DNA of 64,000 bases from JBGVSA01 sp049840475 (GCA_049840475.1 JASGKX010000001.1:372001-436000), one strand, 5' to 3'. Shown: positions 17,481-26,761, counted from the stretch's first letter. Translations and numbers: made by a program. The notes: generated by a model from the sequence alone, not told the origin.

Positions 17481-17765
17481 TCAAAATGTCGATGCTTGAG
17501 TGAAATTCGCGGCAGTTTCGGTGGAGTCTTCGACCTCCACACCCTCCACCCTCGCGCCTGCCGGGCCACGCATGGCCCAATCGATCATAGCCGCGACAGC
17601 CTTCTGCGGACCGCAGATCAGCGCTTCGACCGTCCCGTCCCGTTTGTTGCGCACCCAGCCGCCCACACCCAGCGCTTCAGCCTGTCGCTGCATGCTCCAG
17701 CGGAATCCGACGCCCTGCACGCGGCCGCGAATGCTCAGGTGGCGCGATACGCGGGCTTCTTCCAT
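17481..17765 (-). CDS. acyP: Acylphosphatase
   Basis: A 94-residue enzyme that hydrolyses acyl phosphates such as carbamoyl phosphate and acetyl phosphate. The catalytic pair is present: Arg22 in GRVQGVGFR and Asn40 in GWVRNKRDGTVEA. I start it at ATG 17765 (MEEARVSRHLSIRG), the usual position; the frame is open further upstream but that part has no family match. It lies in front of the ahpC promoter on the same strand, with no functional link apparent. Confidence 0.93.
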   Translation of the reverse strand: MEEARVSRHLSIRGRVQGVGFRWSMQRQAEALGVGGWVRNKRDGTVEALICGPQKAVAAMIDWAMRGPAGARVEGVEVEDSTETAANFTQASTF

Positions 17766-17898
17766 GGGCGACTCCTCATCGGGGGCCGGACAGGATACAC
17801 CGCAAAGCTCTGTGACATCGCCGGAACTCCTGCCGCGCGAACGCCACTGACTGAGTGGAGCGCCTTCGGCGCCGAGCAACCTTCAGAGGAGAATCAAG

Positions 17899-18279
17899 AT
17901 GATGAAAAAACACCTGATCGTCGCCTGCCTTGCCGCCGCCTGTTCTGCCGCCTGGGCTCAACAGGGCGGTTTCAGCGATCCGGCCGCAACGCCCGCCACA
18001 GGGGGCTTCGTCGGCCCGACGGCCAGCATGACGACCGTTGAACAGGCCCGCTCGCTTCGCGACGACACCTTCGTCGTACTCGAAGGGCGTATCGAGCAGC
18101 GCCTTGGTCGCGACAAGTACCTGTTCCGCGACAGCTCCGGCACCATCACAGTTGACGTCGATGACCGGCGCTGGAACGGTCAGCGCGTCACGCCGCAGGA
18201 CCGTGTGCGCATCGAGGGCGAAGTTGACAAGGACTGGAATTCGGTGGAGATCGACGTCAAAACGATCACCAAGCTATAA
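17899..18279 (+). CDS. YgiW/YdeI-family stress-tolerance periplasmic protein (BOF domain)
   Basis: A 126-residue protein with a signal peptide (cleavage after AWA at about residue 20) and a C-terminal OB-fold-like BOF domain. Family signatures are TTVEQARSLRDDTFVVLEGRIEQRLG, YLFRDSSGTITVDVDDRRWNGQ and DRVRIEGEVDKDW. E. coli relatives YgiW and YdeI help in tolerance to peroxide, cadmium or acid stress. It is divergent from acyP and convergent with the SulP gene. ATG 17899 (second Met at 17902) follows a GAGGAGAA ribosome site. Confidence 0.87.
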   Translation: MMKKHLIVACLAAACSAAWAQQGGFSDPAATPATGGFVGPTASMTTVEQARSLRDDTFVVLEGRIEQRLGRDKYLFRDSSGTITVDVDDRRWNGQRVTPQDRVRIEGEVDKDWNSVEIDVKTITKL

Positions 18280-18292
18280 GCGACGCGCCTGC

Positions 18293-18323
18293 GGCCGCCG
18301 CCCGCGCATCAAAGGCGGCGGCC
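18293..18323. terminator. Hairpin between convergent ygiW-like and SulP genes
   Basis: A perfect 10-bp stem (GGCCGCCGCC with GGCGGCGGCC) closes an 11-base loop exactly between the two convergent stop codons. There is no good T run on either side, so termination efficiency is uncertain. Confidence 0.5.
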
Positions 18324-18324
18324 T

Positions 18325-19977
18325 TCAGTTGCGGTCCAAAATGTCATTGGCGCGGTTCAGCGCCGCTTGCAGGTCGGTGCAGACGTTGATCATCTCCACC
18401 TGCGCGCACAGTCCCGAACGCATGGCGATGCTGCGCGGCTGCATTTCCAGCCCGCACAGCACGAGCGTCGCCCCACGCTTGGCAAGCGTGCGCTGCACGC
18501 CCGCCAGCCAGTCGATCCCGGTAGTGTCGATATTGAGCAGCCGATGCAGATCGAAGATCACGACCCGCGTGTCGACCTCTTGCGGGTCGAACAGACGCTC
18601 GAGCTTGGCCACGGCGCCAAAGAACATCGAGCCTCGTATGGCCCACGCGCGGACCTCGCTACGCGCGGCCGGTACGTCGATCGGCTCGAGCATGGTCAGG
18701 CTCTGCATCCGGTAGATGAAGAACAGGCTCGCCAACACCATGCCGATCTCGACGGCGACAGTCAGGTCGAACAACACCGTCAGCACGAAGGTGGCGAGCA
18801 GAACAATGCGGTAGTTCCACGAAAACTGGCGCAGGCGGCGGAACTCGTGCCACTCGCCCATCTTGACTGCCACCACCATCACGATCGCCGCCAGCGTGGC
18901 AATCGGAACGTAAGCCGCCAGCGGCGCGGCGACCAGAACGATCAACAGGAGCGTGAGCGAATGCACCACGCCTGCGATCGGCGTGCGTCCACCGGCCCGG
19001 ATGTTGGCCGACGTACGCGCTATCGCACCGGTTGCCGCGACGCCACCGAAGAAGGGCGAGACAATGTTGGCGATGCCCTGCCCGATCAGCTCCTGGTTCG
19101 GATCGTGTCGGTCATCGACATAGGCATCCGCCACGCGCGCGGAAAGAAGCGATTCAATGGCGCCCAGCAACGCGATGGTAATGGCGGGCGTCACCAGTTG
19201 CCCAAGGCTGCTGAGCGAAGGCAGCGGAAAAGCTGGCACCGGCACGGCCTGTGGGATACCGCCGAAACGCGACCCGATAGTCTCGATCGGCAACGAAAAC
19301 AGCGCGCACAGCGGCGTCATGATGAGCAACACGGCCAACTGTGGCGGCAACGCACCGAGCACGCGCAACCGGCCATGCAGCCGGCTCAGACGCGCAACAA
19401 TCGCGCCCCAGCCTACGATCACCAGCACCGAGACGATCGCCACCGCGATGGTGGTCAGGTCGGCGGTGTGTGCGCCTGCAGCCAATACGCGGATACGTTC
19501 GAAGAACTCCGCTGGCACCTCACCAATGTGCAGGCCGAAGAAGTCCTTCAGCTGCGACATGAAAATGACAACGGCAATGCCGTTGGTGAAGCCGATCACC
19601 ACCGAAATGGGAATGAAGCGGATCAACGTACCCAGGCCGGCAAAGCCCATGACAACAAGAAGAATGCCGGCCATGAAGGTGGCCGCCAGCATGTTGGACA
19701 AGCCGTGGCTGGCGACGATGGCGTAGAGGATGGGAATGAAGGCGCCGGTCGGCCCGCCGATCTGCACGCGCGAACCGCCAAACACGGAAATGAGCAAACC
19801 GGCGACGATGCCGGTCCAGATACCTGCCGATGGGCTCGCGCCGCTGGCGATGGCGAAGGCCATGGCCAATGGCAGCGCCAGCACCCCAACCGTCAGTCCA
19901 GCCGATAGATCTGAACCGAATTGCCGGCGCGAATAGCCGGACAGCGTGTCCCACAGTTTCGGGCGAAAACCTTGCAT
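18325..19977 (-). CDS. SulP-family inorganic anion transporter with STAS domain
   Basis: A 550-residue permease with about 12 membrane helices up to residue 400 and a cytoplasmic STAS domain after about residue 430 (VVIFDLHRLLNIDTTGIDWL). The SulP core is clear: DLSAGLTVGVLALPLAMAFAIASG near residue 25, SRVQIGGPTGAF near residue 70 and GIANIVSPFFGGVAATGAIARTSANIRAGGRTP near residue 300. Members carry sulfate, bicarbonate or dicarboxylates; nothing nearby fixes the substrate. The gene stands alone, convergent with the stress-protein gene. Confidence 0.92.
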   Translation of the reverse strand: MQGFRPKLWDTLSGYSRRQFGSDLSAGLTVGVLALPLAMAFAIASGASPSAGIWTGIVAGLLISVFGGSRVQIGGPTGAFIPILYAIVASHGLSNMLAATFMAGILLVVMGFAGLGTLIRFIPISVVIGFTNGIAVVIFMSQLKDFFGLHIGEVPAEFFERIRVLAAGAHTADLTTIAVAIVSVLVIVGWGAIVARLSRLHGRLRVLGALPPQLAVLLIMTPLCALFSLPIETIGSRFGGIPQAVPVPAFPLPSLSSLGQLVTPAITIALLGAIESLLSARVADAYVDDRHDPNQELIGQGIANIVSPFFGGVAATGAIARTSANIRAGGRTPIAGVVHSLTLLLIVLVAAPLAAYVPIATLAAIVMVVAVKMGEWHEFRRLRQFSWNYRIVLLATFVLTVLFDLTVAVEIGMVLASLFFIYRMQSLTMLEPIDVPAARSEVRAWAIRGSMFFGAVAKLERLFDPQEVDTRVVIFDLHRLLNIDTTGIDWLAGVQRTLAKRGATLVLCGLEMQPRSIAMRSGLCAQVEMINVCTDLQAALNRANDILDRN

Positions 19978-20108
19978 TGCACATCCTCACGAACACTCGA
20001 CGCCACGCGGGGCGCCGAGTCAATGAGCATAGGCGCTGCGAGCCCGGCGCGATTGCTCCAGGCTCAAACTCGGGGAAAAATGCAGTCCGAAAATACTGAC
20101 TTTTTGTA

Positions 20109-22229
20109 TCAGCGCACCCGCATGCCCGGAACAGCGCCGTCGTCCGGCGACATCAGAAACAGCCCTGGCACTTCGCCTGCTTCGTCAGCGGCCGCCAGCA
20201 CCATGCCCTCGCTCATGCCGAACTTCATCTTGCGCGGCGCCAGGTTTGCCACCATGACAGTGAGGCGGCCGACCAGCGTTGCCGGATCGTAGGCGCTTTT
20301 GATTCCCGCGAAGACCTGACGCGGCTTGTCCTCGCCGATATCCAGCTGGAGGCGCAGCAGCTTGGCCGCGCCTTCGACGTGTTCTGCAGCCACGATCTTC
20401 GCCACGCGCAGGTTGACCTTCATGAAGTCGTCAATGCTGATCGGGCTCGCTGCCTCTTCTGCTGCGGACTCGGCTACAGGCTCGGGCTTGGCCGTGGCTT
20501 TGGCGGGAGTGGGCGCGGCGGCTTGCGCTTCGAGCGACTCTTTGTTGGCATCAATGAGCGCGTCGATCTGCTTGCGCTCGATACGCGTCATCAGATGCTT
20601 GTAGGTGTCGATGACATGACCCGCAGGCAGCGGACGGAACAGGTCGGTCCAGGCAAATGCCGGCACGCACAGGAAGGCTTCGACTTGCGCAGCCAGGCCC
20701 GGCAGGACCGGTTTGAGCATGATCGCCAGCGCGCGGAACTGGTTCAGCGCCGTGCTGCACACACGATGCAGGCGTTCGGCCTGGGCCGGGTCCTTGGCCA
20801 GCTCCCACGGTTTTTCGTCGTTGACGTACACGTTGGCGGCATCGGCCAGACGCATGACTTCGCGCAGCGCCACGCTGTAGTCGCGGTCGTTGTAGGCCTT
20901 GGAGACGGCGTCGAGCGATTCAGCCGAGAATGCGTCGAGCGCGGCGGCGTCGGATTCGCCCAACTTGCCATCGAAACGCTTGGCGATGAAACCGGCGCAG
21001 CGGCTGGCGATGTTGACGAACTTGCCGACGAGGTCGGAGTTCACCTTCGCCACGAAGTCATCCAGCGACAGGTCCAGGTCTTCGATGTTGGCGTTGAGCT
21101 TGGCGGCAAAGTAATAGCGCAGCCATTCGGGATTCAAGCCGAGATCGAGGTAGCTGCGCGCGGTAATGAACGTACCGCGGCTCTTTGACATCTTGGCGCC
21201 GTCCACCGTCAGGAAGCCGTTGACGTTGAGGAAGGTCGGCGTGCGATATCCGGCGAACTTGAGCATCGCGGGCCAGAACAGCGCGTGGAAGTACAGGATG
21301 TCCTTGCCGATGAAGTGCACCATTTCAGTACCGAGCGCGGCAGCCTTGTCCGGGTCGATGTAGTCGGTGACTTCGACGCCGCCCACGCGTTCGGCATAGT
21401 TGCGGAAGCTCGCCAGGTAACCGATCGGCGCATCGAGCCAGACGTAGAAATACTTGCCCGGTGCGTCGGGGATTTCAAAACCGAAGTACGGCGCGTCGCG
21501 CGAAATGTCCCAGTCGGAGAGCTTGTTCTCGCCTTCCGAGCCAATCCACTCACGCATCTTGTTGGAGGCTTCCGGCGGCATGCGGTGCGAACCGTCGCCG
21601 TTGACGCCTTGCGTCCACTCACGCAGGAAGGCCACCGCCTTCGGGTCGGAGAGACGGAAGAAGTAGTGCTCCGAGTTGCGCAATTCGGGCTTGGCGCCCG
21701 AGACCGCCGAGTAAGGGTTCTTCAGTTCGGTCGGAGCGTAGGCCGCGCCGCAGACTTCGCAGTTGTCGCCGTACTGATCCTTTGCACCGCACTTCGGGCA
21801 CTCACCTTTGATGAAGCGATCCGGCAGGAACATCAGCTTGACCGGGTCGTAGAACTGCTCGATCGAACGCGTTTCGATGAAGCCTGCCGCCTTGAGCTTG
21901 CCGTAGATGTCTTCGGCATAGGCACGGTTTTCGTCGCTGTGCGTCGAGTGATAGTTGTCGAACTCGACCAGGAAGTCGGCAAAGTCACGCGAGTGGCTGG
22001 CATGCGCGCGGGCAATCAGTTGCTCCGGCGTGATGCCTTCCTTTTCGGCGCGCAGCATGATCGGCGCACCGTGTGTGTCGTCCGCACAGACGTAATGCAC
22101 CATATTGCCGCGCATGCGTTGGTAGCGCACCCAGATGTCGGCCTGGACGTAACCGACCAGGTGTCCGAGGTGGATGTCGCCGTTGGCATACGGCAGGGCA
22201 TTGGTGACGAATATCTTGCGAGCGGACAT
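20109..22229 (-). CDS. metG: Methionyl-tRNA synthetase
   Basis: Charges tRNA-Met. The class I motifs are PYANGDIHLGHL near the start and KMSKSRGT near residue 350. A zinc knuckle CPKCGAKDQYGDNCEVC lies near residue 145. After an Ala/Pro/Lys-rich linker the last 110 residues form a tRNA-binding OB domain (DFMKVNLRVAKIV, VMVANLAPRKM), so this is the long dimeric form of 706 residues. It reads in the same direction as the ilv genes but is separated from ilvC by a terminator. Confidence 0.97.
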   Translation of the reverse strand: MSARKIFVTNALPYANGDIHLGHLVGYVQADIWVRYQRMRGNMVHYVCADDTHGAPIMLRAEKEGITPEQLIARAHASHSRDFADFLVEFDNYHSTHSDENRAYAEDIYGKLKAAGFIETRSIEQFYDPVKLMFLPDRFIKGECPKCGAKDQYGDNCEVCGAAYAPTELKNPYSAVSGAKPELRNSEHYFFRLSDPKAVAFLREWTQGVNGDGSHRMPPEASNKMREWIGSEGENKLSDWDISRDAPYFGFEIPDAPGKYFYVWLDAPIGYLASFRNYAERVGGVEVTDYIDPDKAAALGTEMVHFIGKDILYFHALFWPAMLKFAGYRTPTFLNVNGFLTVDGAKMSKSRGTFITARSYLDLGLNPEWLRYYFAAKLNANIEDLDLSLDDFVAKVNSDLVGKFVNIASRCAGFIAKRFDGKLGESDAAALDAFSAESLDAVSKAYNDRDYSVALREVMRLADAANVYVNDEKPWELAKDPAQAERLHRVCSTALNQFRALAIMLKPVLPGLAAQVEAFLCVPAFAWTDLFRPLPAGHVIDTYKHLMTRIERKQIDALIDANKESLEAQAAAPTPAKATAKPEPVAESAAEEAASPISIDDFMKVNLRVAKIVAAEHVEGAAKLLRLQLDIGEDKPRQVFAGIKSAYDPATLVGRLTVMVANLAPRKMKFGMSEGMVLAAADEAGEVPGLFLMSPDDGAVPGMRVR

Positions 22230-22313
22230 GTGCGTGACAGACGGAAAAATGCGTTAAACGATGAATTCTAGCCCATGGCGCCAACAGCTCCGTGACGCGT
22301 CGGGCTGCAAATG

Positions 22314-22338
22314 AAAACGGCCGCGCGCTGGCGGCCAT
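22314..22338 (-). terminator. Terminator after ilvC
   Basis: On the minus strand GGCCGC and GCGGCC arms with a 6-base loop are followed by GTTTTC, about 50 bases past the ilvC stop. The stem is short but GC-only. Confidence 0.65.
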
Positions 22339-22386
22339 TCTCATAGCAAGACAGTGAGGCCCGCCTTCGCAGGCCTGAACCGGCTT

Positions 22387-23403
22387 TTAGTTCTTGCTTT
22401 GGTCAACCAGCTTGTTCTTGGCGATCCACGGCATCATCGCGCGCAGTTGGGCGCCGACCTTTTCGATCGGGTGCTCAGCCGTCAGACGACGGCGCGCGGT
22501 CATGGCCGGGTAGTTGGTGCGACCTTCCAGGATGAATTGCTTGGCGTATTCGCCGGTCTGGATGCGGGTCAGCGCCTTCTTCATCGCCTTCTTGGTCTCT
22601 TCGGTCACCACTTCCGGGCCGGTGAGGTATTCACCGTACTCGGCGTTGTTGGAGATCGAGTAGTTCATGTTGGCGATGCCGCCTTCGTACATCAGGTCGA
22701 CGATCAGCTTGAGTTCGTGCAGGCACTCGAAGTAGGCCATTTCCGGAGCGTAGCCCGCTTCGGTCAGGGTTTCGAAACCGGCCTTCACCAGTTCAACTGC
22801 GCCTCCGCACAGAACGGCTTGCTCGCCGAACAGGTCGGTTTCGGTCTCTTCGCGGAAGTTGGTTTCGATCACGCCGCCCTTGGTGCCGCCGTTGGCTGCT
22901 GCGTACGACAGCGCCACGTCACGTGCCTTGCCGGACTTGTCGGCGTAGACAGCGATCAGGCTGGGCACGCCGCCGCCCTTGAGGTATTCGGAACGGACGG
23001 TGTGGCCCGGGCCCTTCGGGGCGACCATGATCACGTCCAGGTCAGCGCGCGGCACGATCTGGTTGTAATGCACGTTGAAGCCGTGAGCGAAGGCCAGCGC
23101 GGCACCTTCCTTGATGTTCGGCTCGATGTCGCGCTTGTAGACCTCCGGCTGGTTTTCGTCCGGCAGCAGGATCATGACGACATCGGCGCCCTTGACCGCT
23201 TCGGCCACTTCAGCGACCGGCAGGCCGGCGGCTTCAGCCTTGCTCCAGGAGGCACCACCACGGCGCAGGCCGATGGTGACGTTCACGCCCGAATCCTTCA
23301 GGTTCAATGCGTGTGCGTGGCCTTGCGAGCCGTAACCCACGATGGTGACCTTCTTGCCCTTGATGAGGGAGAGGTCGGCGTCCTTGTCGTAATAGACTTT
23401 CAT
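22387..23403 (-). CDS. ilvC: Ketol-acid reductoisomerase, class I
   Basis: Second step of valine and isoleucine synthesis: NADPH-dependent alkyl migration and reduction of acetolactate or acetohydroxybutyrate. The Rossmann motif GYGSQGHAHALNLKDSG begins near residue 24, and the metal-site helix carries DLFGEQAVLCGG and ECLHELKLIVDLMYEGG. At 338 residues it is the short class I form. It follows ilvH by about 95 bases and is the last gene of the ilvB-ilvH-ilvC set. Confidence 0.97.
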   Translation of the reverse strand: MKVYYDKDADLSLIKGKKVTIVGYGSQGHAHALNLKDSGVNVTIGLRRGGASWSKAEAAGLPVAEVAEAVKGADVVMILLPDENQPEVYKRDIEPNIKEGAALAFAHGFNVHYNQIVPRADLDVIMVAPKGPGHTVRSEYLKGGGVPSLIAVYADKSGKARDVALSYAAANGGTKGGVIETNFREETETDLFGEQAVLCGGAVELVKAGFETLTEAGYAPEMAYFECLHELKLIVDLMYEGGIANMNYSISNNAEYGEYLTGPEVVTEETKKAMKKALTRIQTGEYAKQFILEGRTNYPAMTARRRLTAEHPIEKVGAQLRAMMPWIAKNKLVDQSKN

Positions 23404-23499
23404 TGCATTTCTCCAGTGCTATGCGTGCAGGGCGCACGGTCTGCGTCACGCCATCGGCATGAGCCGCCCGACCGCACACGCCAGTCGGTATTCAGAAAC

Positions 23500-23991
23500 T
23501 CAAATCTTCAGAATGCGGTCACCGCGGCCAACGCCACAGGCGCCGGTACGTACGGTTTCCAGAATCAGGTCGCGGTCGATTGCCTGGATAAAGGAATCGA
23601 GCTTGTCTTGCGCGCCGGTCAGTTCAATCACATAGCTGGAGTCGGTCACATCGACGATGCGGCCGCGGTAGATGTCCGCCATGCGCTTGATCTCTTCGCG
23701 GTCCTTGCCAACGGCACGGACCTTGATCAGCATGAGCTCGCGCTCGATGTGGGCAGCCTCGGAAATATCCACAACCTTGACCACATCGATCAGCTTGTTC
23801 AGTTGCTTGTTGATCTGCTCGATGATGTCGTCGGAGCCACGCGTGACGATCGTCATGCGCGACAGCGATGCGTCCTCGGTCGGGGCTACCGTGAGGGACT
23901 CAATGTTGTAGCCACGTGCCGAGAACAGGCCCGCCACGCGCGAAAGCGCGCCAGCCTCGTTTTCGAGCAGCAAAGAAATAACATGTCGCAT
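23500..23991 (-). CDS. ilvH: Acetolactate synthase small (regulatory) subunit
   Basis: The 163-residue subunit that activates the catalytic subunit and gives valine feedback inhibition through its N-terminal ACT domain (MRHVISLLLENEAGALSRVAGLFSARGYNIESL, of which the GALSRVxGLF part is diagnostic). The C-terminal half (DLILETVRTGACGVGRGDRIL) matches the family. I start it at ATG 23991; the frame is open to 24141 with no family match. It lies 363 bases after ilvB, an unusually wide gap for this pair. Confidence 0.95.
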   Translation of the reverse strand: MRHVISLLLENEAGALSRVAGLFSARGYNIESLTVAPTEDASLSRMTIVTRGSDDIIEQINKQLNKLIDVVKVVDISEAAHIERELMLIKVRAVGKDREEIKRMADIYRGRIVDVTDSSYVIELTGAQDKLDSFIQAIDRDLILETVRTGACGVGRGDRILKI

Positions 23992-24354
23992 AGCGTTTGT
24001 TCTCAAACCAGCCAGTGATCCGAACACTGCGCGATACAGCCTGCCGCAGGGCGACAGCCGCGCCGGGACGCGCCGGTAAGCACGCCACGGCGGAACGGAC
24101 CGGGTGGATCCGTCCCCCGCACACACATCCGAAATGTTCAAACCAGCCGCGATGAGATTGAGGTTACTGATCGCGACGGGTTTTTCTCAACGCCTGCCAA
24201 GCTACCGGCAGACTTTCAGAGCCATTGAATCGGCCCACGACCGGGCCGGCACATCAGGCTCAGAACCTGTTCATGATCTAGCTGCAAGTCCGTGGCGGGG
24301 TTCGTGTTGCATTTCACCCCGCGACGGTCTTAGCGACAGATCGCGAATAGGCTC
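23992..24354. other. 363-base gap between ilvB and ilvH without a recognised gene
   Basis: On the minus strand I see a GGCCC/GGGCC hairpin with a 6-base loop and a GCGGGG/CCCCGC pairing, but no T-tract terminator, no leader peptide rich in Ile, Val or Leu codons, and no convincing coding frame. It may be a long untranslated spacer with its own promoter or RNA control for ilvHC. Confidence 0.5.
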
Positions 24355-26064
24355 TTACAGGTCTTCCGGCGCCAGGATCATCTCGGAGAGACCCTTGCCG
24401 CCCTGGACCATCGGATAGACGTTTTCCGTCGGGTCGATCTGGAAGTCCAGAAAGACCAGTTCATCCTTGCGGCGGAATGCTTCGCGCAAGGCTCCTTCCA
24501 CATCGGAAGGCTTGGTGATCTGCATGCCAATGTGGCCATAGGCTTCAGCCAGCTTGGCGAAATCGGGCAGCGAATCCATGTAGGACTCGGAGTAACGATT
24601 GCCGTGGAAGAACTCTTGCCACTGGCGGACCATGCCCAGGTAACGGTTGTTCAGGCTCAGGATCTTGATCGGCAAGCGATATTGCTTGCAGGTCGAGAGT
24701 TCCTGAATACACATCTGGATCGAGCCTTCGCCCGTGATGCACGCCACCGGCGAACCGGGGTTGGCGAGCTGCGCACCCATGGCCGCAGGCAGACCAAAAC
24801 CCATCGTACCCAGGCCACCCGAGGTCACCCAGCGACGCGGTTTGTCGAAGTGGTAATACTGAGCGCCCCACATCTGGTGCTGGCCGACGTCGGTGGTGAT
24901 GAAGGCTTCGCCATTGGTCACCTGCCAGAGCTTTTCAAGCACGTACTGCGGCTTGATGACGTCGTCGGAGTTGCGATAGGCCATGCAGTTGCGGCCACGC
25001 CAGGCGTCGATCTGCTTCCACCACGCACCGAGGGCGTCGGCGTTGGGGCGTTCGGCGCCAGCTTCGATCAGACGGATCATTTCGTCGAGGACTTCGCCCA
25101 CGTCACCGACGATGGGCACGTCAACCTTGACGCGCTTGGAGATCGACGACGGATCAACGTCGATATGCACGATCTTGCGCGGCTCAGCCGCGAAGTGCTT
25201 CGGATCGCCGATGACGCGGTCATCGAAGCGCGCCCCCACGGCCAGCAGCACGTCACAGTACTGCATGGCCATGTTGGCTTCATAGGTGCCGTGCATGCCA
25301 AGCATGCCGACGAATTGCTTGTCCGACGCGGGGTATCCACCCAGACCCATCAACGTATTGGTAACGGGGTAGCCCAGCAGGCGCGACAGGCGCGTGAGCT
25401 TTTCGGCCGCATTGGCGAGAACGACGCCGCCGCCGGTGTAGATCATCGGGCGCTTGGCTTCGAGCAGCAGTTGCGCCGCCTTCTTGATCTGGCCGTGATG
25501 GCCCTTGACCACCGGGTTGTACGAGCGCAACTCGACCGTCGAGGGGTATTCGAAATCGCAGCGCTGGGCGGTGATGTCCTTGGGGATATCAACCAGCACA
25601 GGACCGGGGCGGCCGGTCGCCGCAAGATAGAACGCCTTCTTGATGGTCGAGGCGATGTCGCGCACGTCCTTGACCAGGAAGTTGTGCTTCACACACGGGC
25701 GGGTGATACCGATCGTGTCAACTTCCTGGAAGGCGTCCTGGCCGATGGCGCTGGACGGGACCTGACCGCTGATGATGACCAGCGGGATGGAATCCATGTG
25801 GGCGGTGGCGATGCCGGTCACCGCATTGGTGGCGCCGGGGCCAGAAGTCACGAGGGCCACGCCGACCTTGCCGGTCGTACGGGCAAAGCCGTCTGCCGCG
25901 TGAACCGCTGCCTGCTCGTGGCGAACCAGCACGTGACGCACGCCGTCCTGCTCGAACAGCGCGTCATAAATGAAGAGTACCGCTCCACCAGGATAGCCGA
26001 ATACATACTCGACCTTTTCTTCCTGGAGACACCTCACTACAATCTCGGCACCCGTCAAAGTCAT
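24355..26064 (-). CDS. ilvB: Acetolactate synthase large (catalytic) subunit
   Basis: Thiamine-diphosphate enzyme that condenses two pyruvates, or pyruvate and 2-oxobutyrate, as the first common step of branched-chain amino acid synthesis. Visible are the N-terminal ThDP site VFGYPGGAVLFIYDAL with its catalytic Glu later in RHEQAAVHAADG, the FAD region, and the C-terminal ThDP motif ITGEGSIQMCIQEL ending in LSLNN; GEGS replaces the usual GDGS. 569 residues is normal. ilvI would be an equally fair name. The gene starts about 130 bases from the divergent sigma-factor gene. Confidence 0.96.
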   Translation of the reverse strand: MTLTGAEIVVRCLQEEKVEYVFGYPGGAVLFIYDALFEQDGVRHVLVRHEQAAVHAADGFARTTGKVGVALVTSGPGATNAVTGIATAHMDSIPLVIISGQVPSSAIGQDAFQEVDTIGITRPCVKHNFLVKDVRDIASTIKKAFYLAATGRPGPVLVDIPKDITAQRCDFEYPSTVELRSYNPVVKGHHGQIKKAAQLLLEAKRPMIYTGGGVVLANAAEKLTRLSRLLGYPVTNTLMGLGGYPASDKQFVGMLGMHGTYEANMAMQYCDVLLAVGARFDDRVIGDPKHFAAEPRKIVHIDVDPSSISKRVKVDVPIVGDVGEVLDEMIRLIEAGAERPNADALGAWWKQIDAWRGRNCMAYRNSDDVIKPQYVLEKLWQVTNGEAFITTDVGQHQMWGAQYYHFDKPRRWVTSGGLGTMGFGLPAAMGAQLANPGSPVACITGEGSIQMCIQELSTCKQYRLPIKILSLNNRYLGMVRQWQEFFHGNRYSESYMDSLPDFAKLAEAYGHIGMQITKPSDVEGALREAFRRKDELVFLDFQIDPTENVYPMVQGGKGLSEMILAPEDL

Positions 26065-26197
26065 TGCGCTAACCCAGCCGACAGCTTTAAAAAGAACCCG
26101 TTACGTTACCGGGGCATAGCCGATTGGTCAAGGAGCACAGCCTGTCGAACCCCGACCGCTTCCTGATGCCACGGGCTCCATATAAGAAGATTCCGCT

Positions 26198-26761
26198 CTG
26201 GCTTCTCTCGACGAACTCTCCGATTTTCTTGCCTCGGTGGAACGCCGCGCGTTCCGCCAGGCTCAGTTCGCCCTGAGAGACGACGAAGCCGCACTCGACG
26301 TCGTACAAGACGCAATGATGCGGCTGGCCGAAAAATACGCCCACAAACCAGCGGCCGAACTCCCCCTGCTATTCCAGCGCATCCTCCAGAACGCCGTGCG
26401 CGACCATCACCGTCGCAGCAAGGTGCGCAACCTCTGGGTGTCGCTGCTGTCTGCCTTCACGTCGCGCGAGGACGAGGACGGTGATCCGCTGGACACCATG
26501 GAACTGGCCGACGAAGCCGACTCCAACCCGACCCCGCACGGAGAATTTGAACAAATTCAAACCCTTGCGCTGATCGAAGAAGAGATTCAAAGGCTTCCTG
26601 CTCGTCAACGCGAAGCATTCCTGATGCGTTACTGGGAGGAGATGGATATTGCAGAGACGGCCGCCGCCATGGGGTGCTCCGAAGGCAGCGTAAAAACACA
26701 CTGCTCACGCGCCACCCACACGCTGGCCGCCGCCTTGCGAGCCAAGGGAGTGACTTTATGA
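26198..26761 (+). CDS. ECF-type RNA polymerase sigma factor, probable CTG start
   Basis: A sigma70-family factor of 187 residues. Region 2 is DDEAALDVVQDAMMRLAEKYA; region 4 is LPARQREAFLMRYWEEMDIAETAAAMGCSEGSVKTHCSRA. The first ordinary start is GTG 26237, but the conserved family N-terminus (ELSDFLASVERRAF) continues upstream of it. The frame goes back to a TAA at 26183, and the only plausible initiator before ASLDELSDFL is CTG 26198, with AAGAAG 8 bases upstream. I therefore annotate CTG 26198. The stop overlaps the next start as ATGA, and the gene heads a four-gene cluster (DUF3619, DUF3106, RDD) conserved in Burkholderiales. Target genes are unknown. Confidence 0.82.
   Translation: MASLDELSDFLASVERRAFRQAQFALRDDEAALDVVQDAMMRLAEKYAHKPAAELPLLFQRILQNAVRDHHRRSKVRNLWVSLLSAFTSREDEDGDPLDTMELADEADSNPTPHGEFEQIQTLALIEEEIQRLPARQREAFLMRYWEEMDIAETAAAMGCSEGSVKTHCSRATHTLAAALRAKGVTL

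Noticed and set aside
18367..19908. Open frame of 513 codons antisense to the SulP transporter
   Set aside because: Very rich in Arg, His and Gln as expected from an antisense frame of a membrane protein; no start signal.
20070..20108. Terminator after metG (AGTC/GACT with TTTTT)
   Set aside because: Stem of only four base pairs; recorded here but not listed as a feature.
22354..24018. Open frame of 554 codons antisense to ilvC and ilvH
   Set aside because: Mirror of two certain genes on the other strand; composition reflects their codon bias.
23992..24354. Leader-peptide attenuator for the ilv genes
   Set aside because: No short frame with runs of Ile, Val or Leu codons and no terminator with a T run.
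26095..26125. Terminator-like CCCGGTAACGTAACGGGTTC element upstream of ilvB on the minus strand
   Set aside because: The stem has only four good pairs before mismatches; too weak to call an attenuator.
24532..26166. Open frame of 544 codons antisense to ilvB
   Set aside because: Antisense to a certain gene, no family resemblance.
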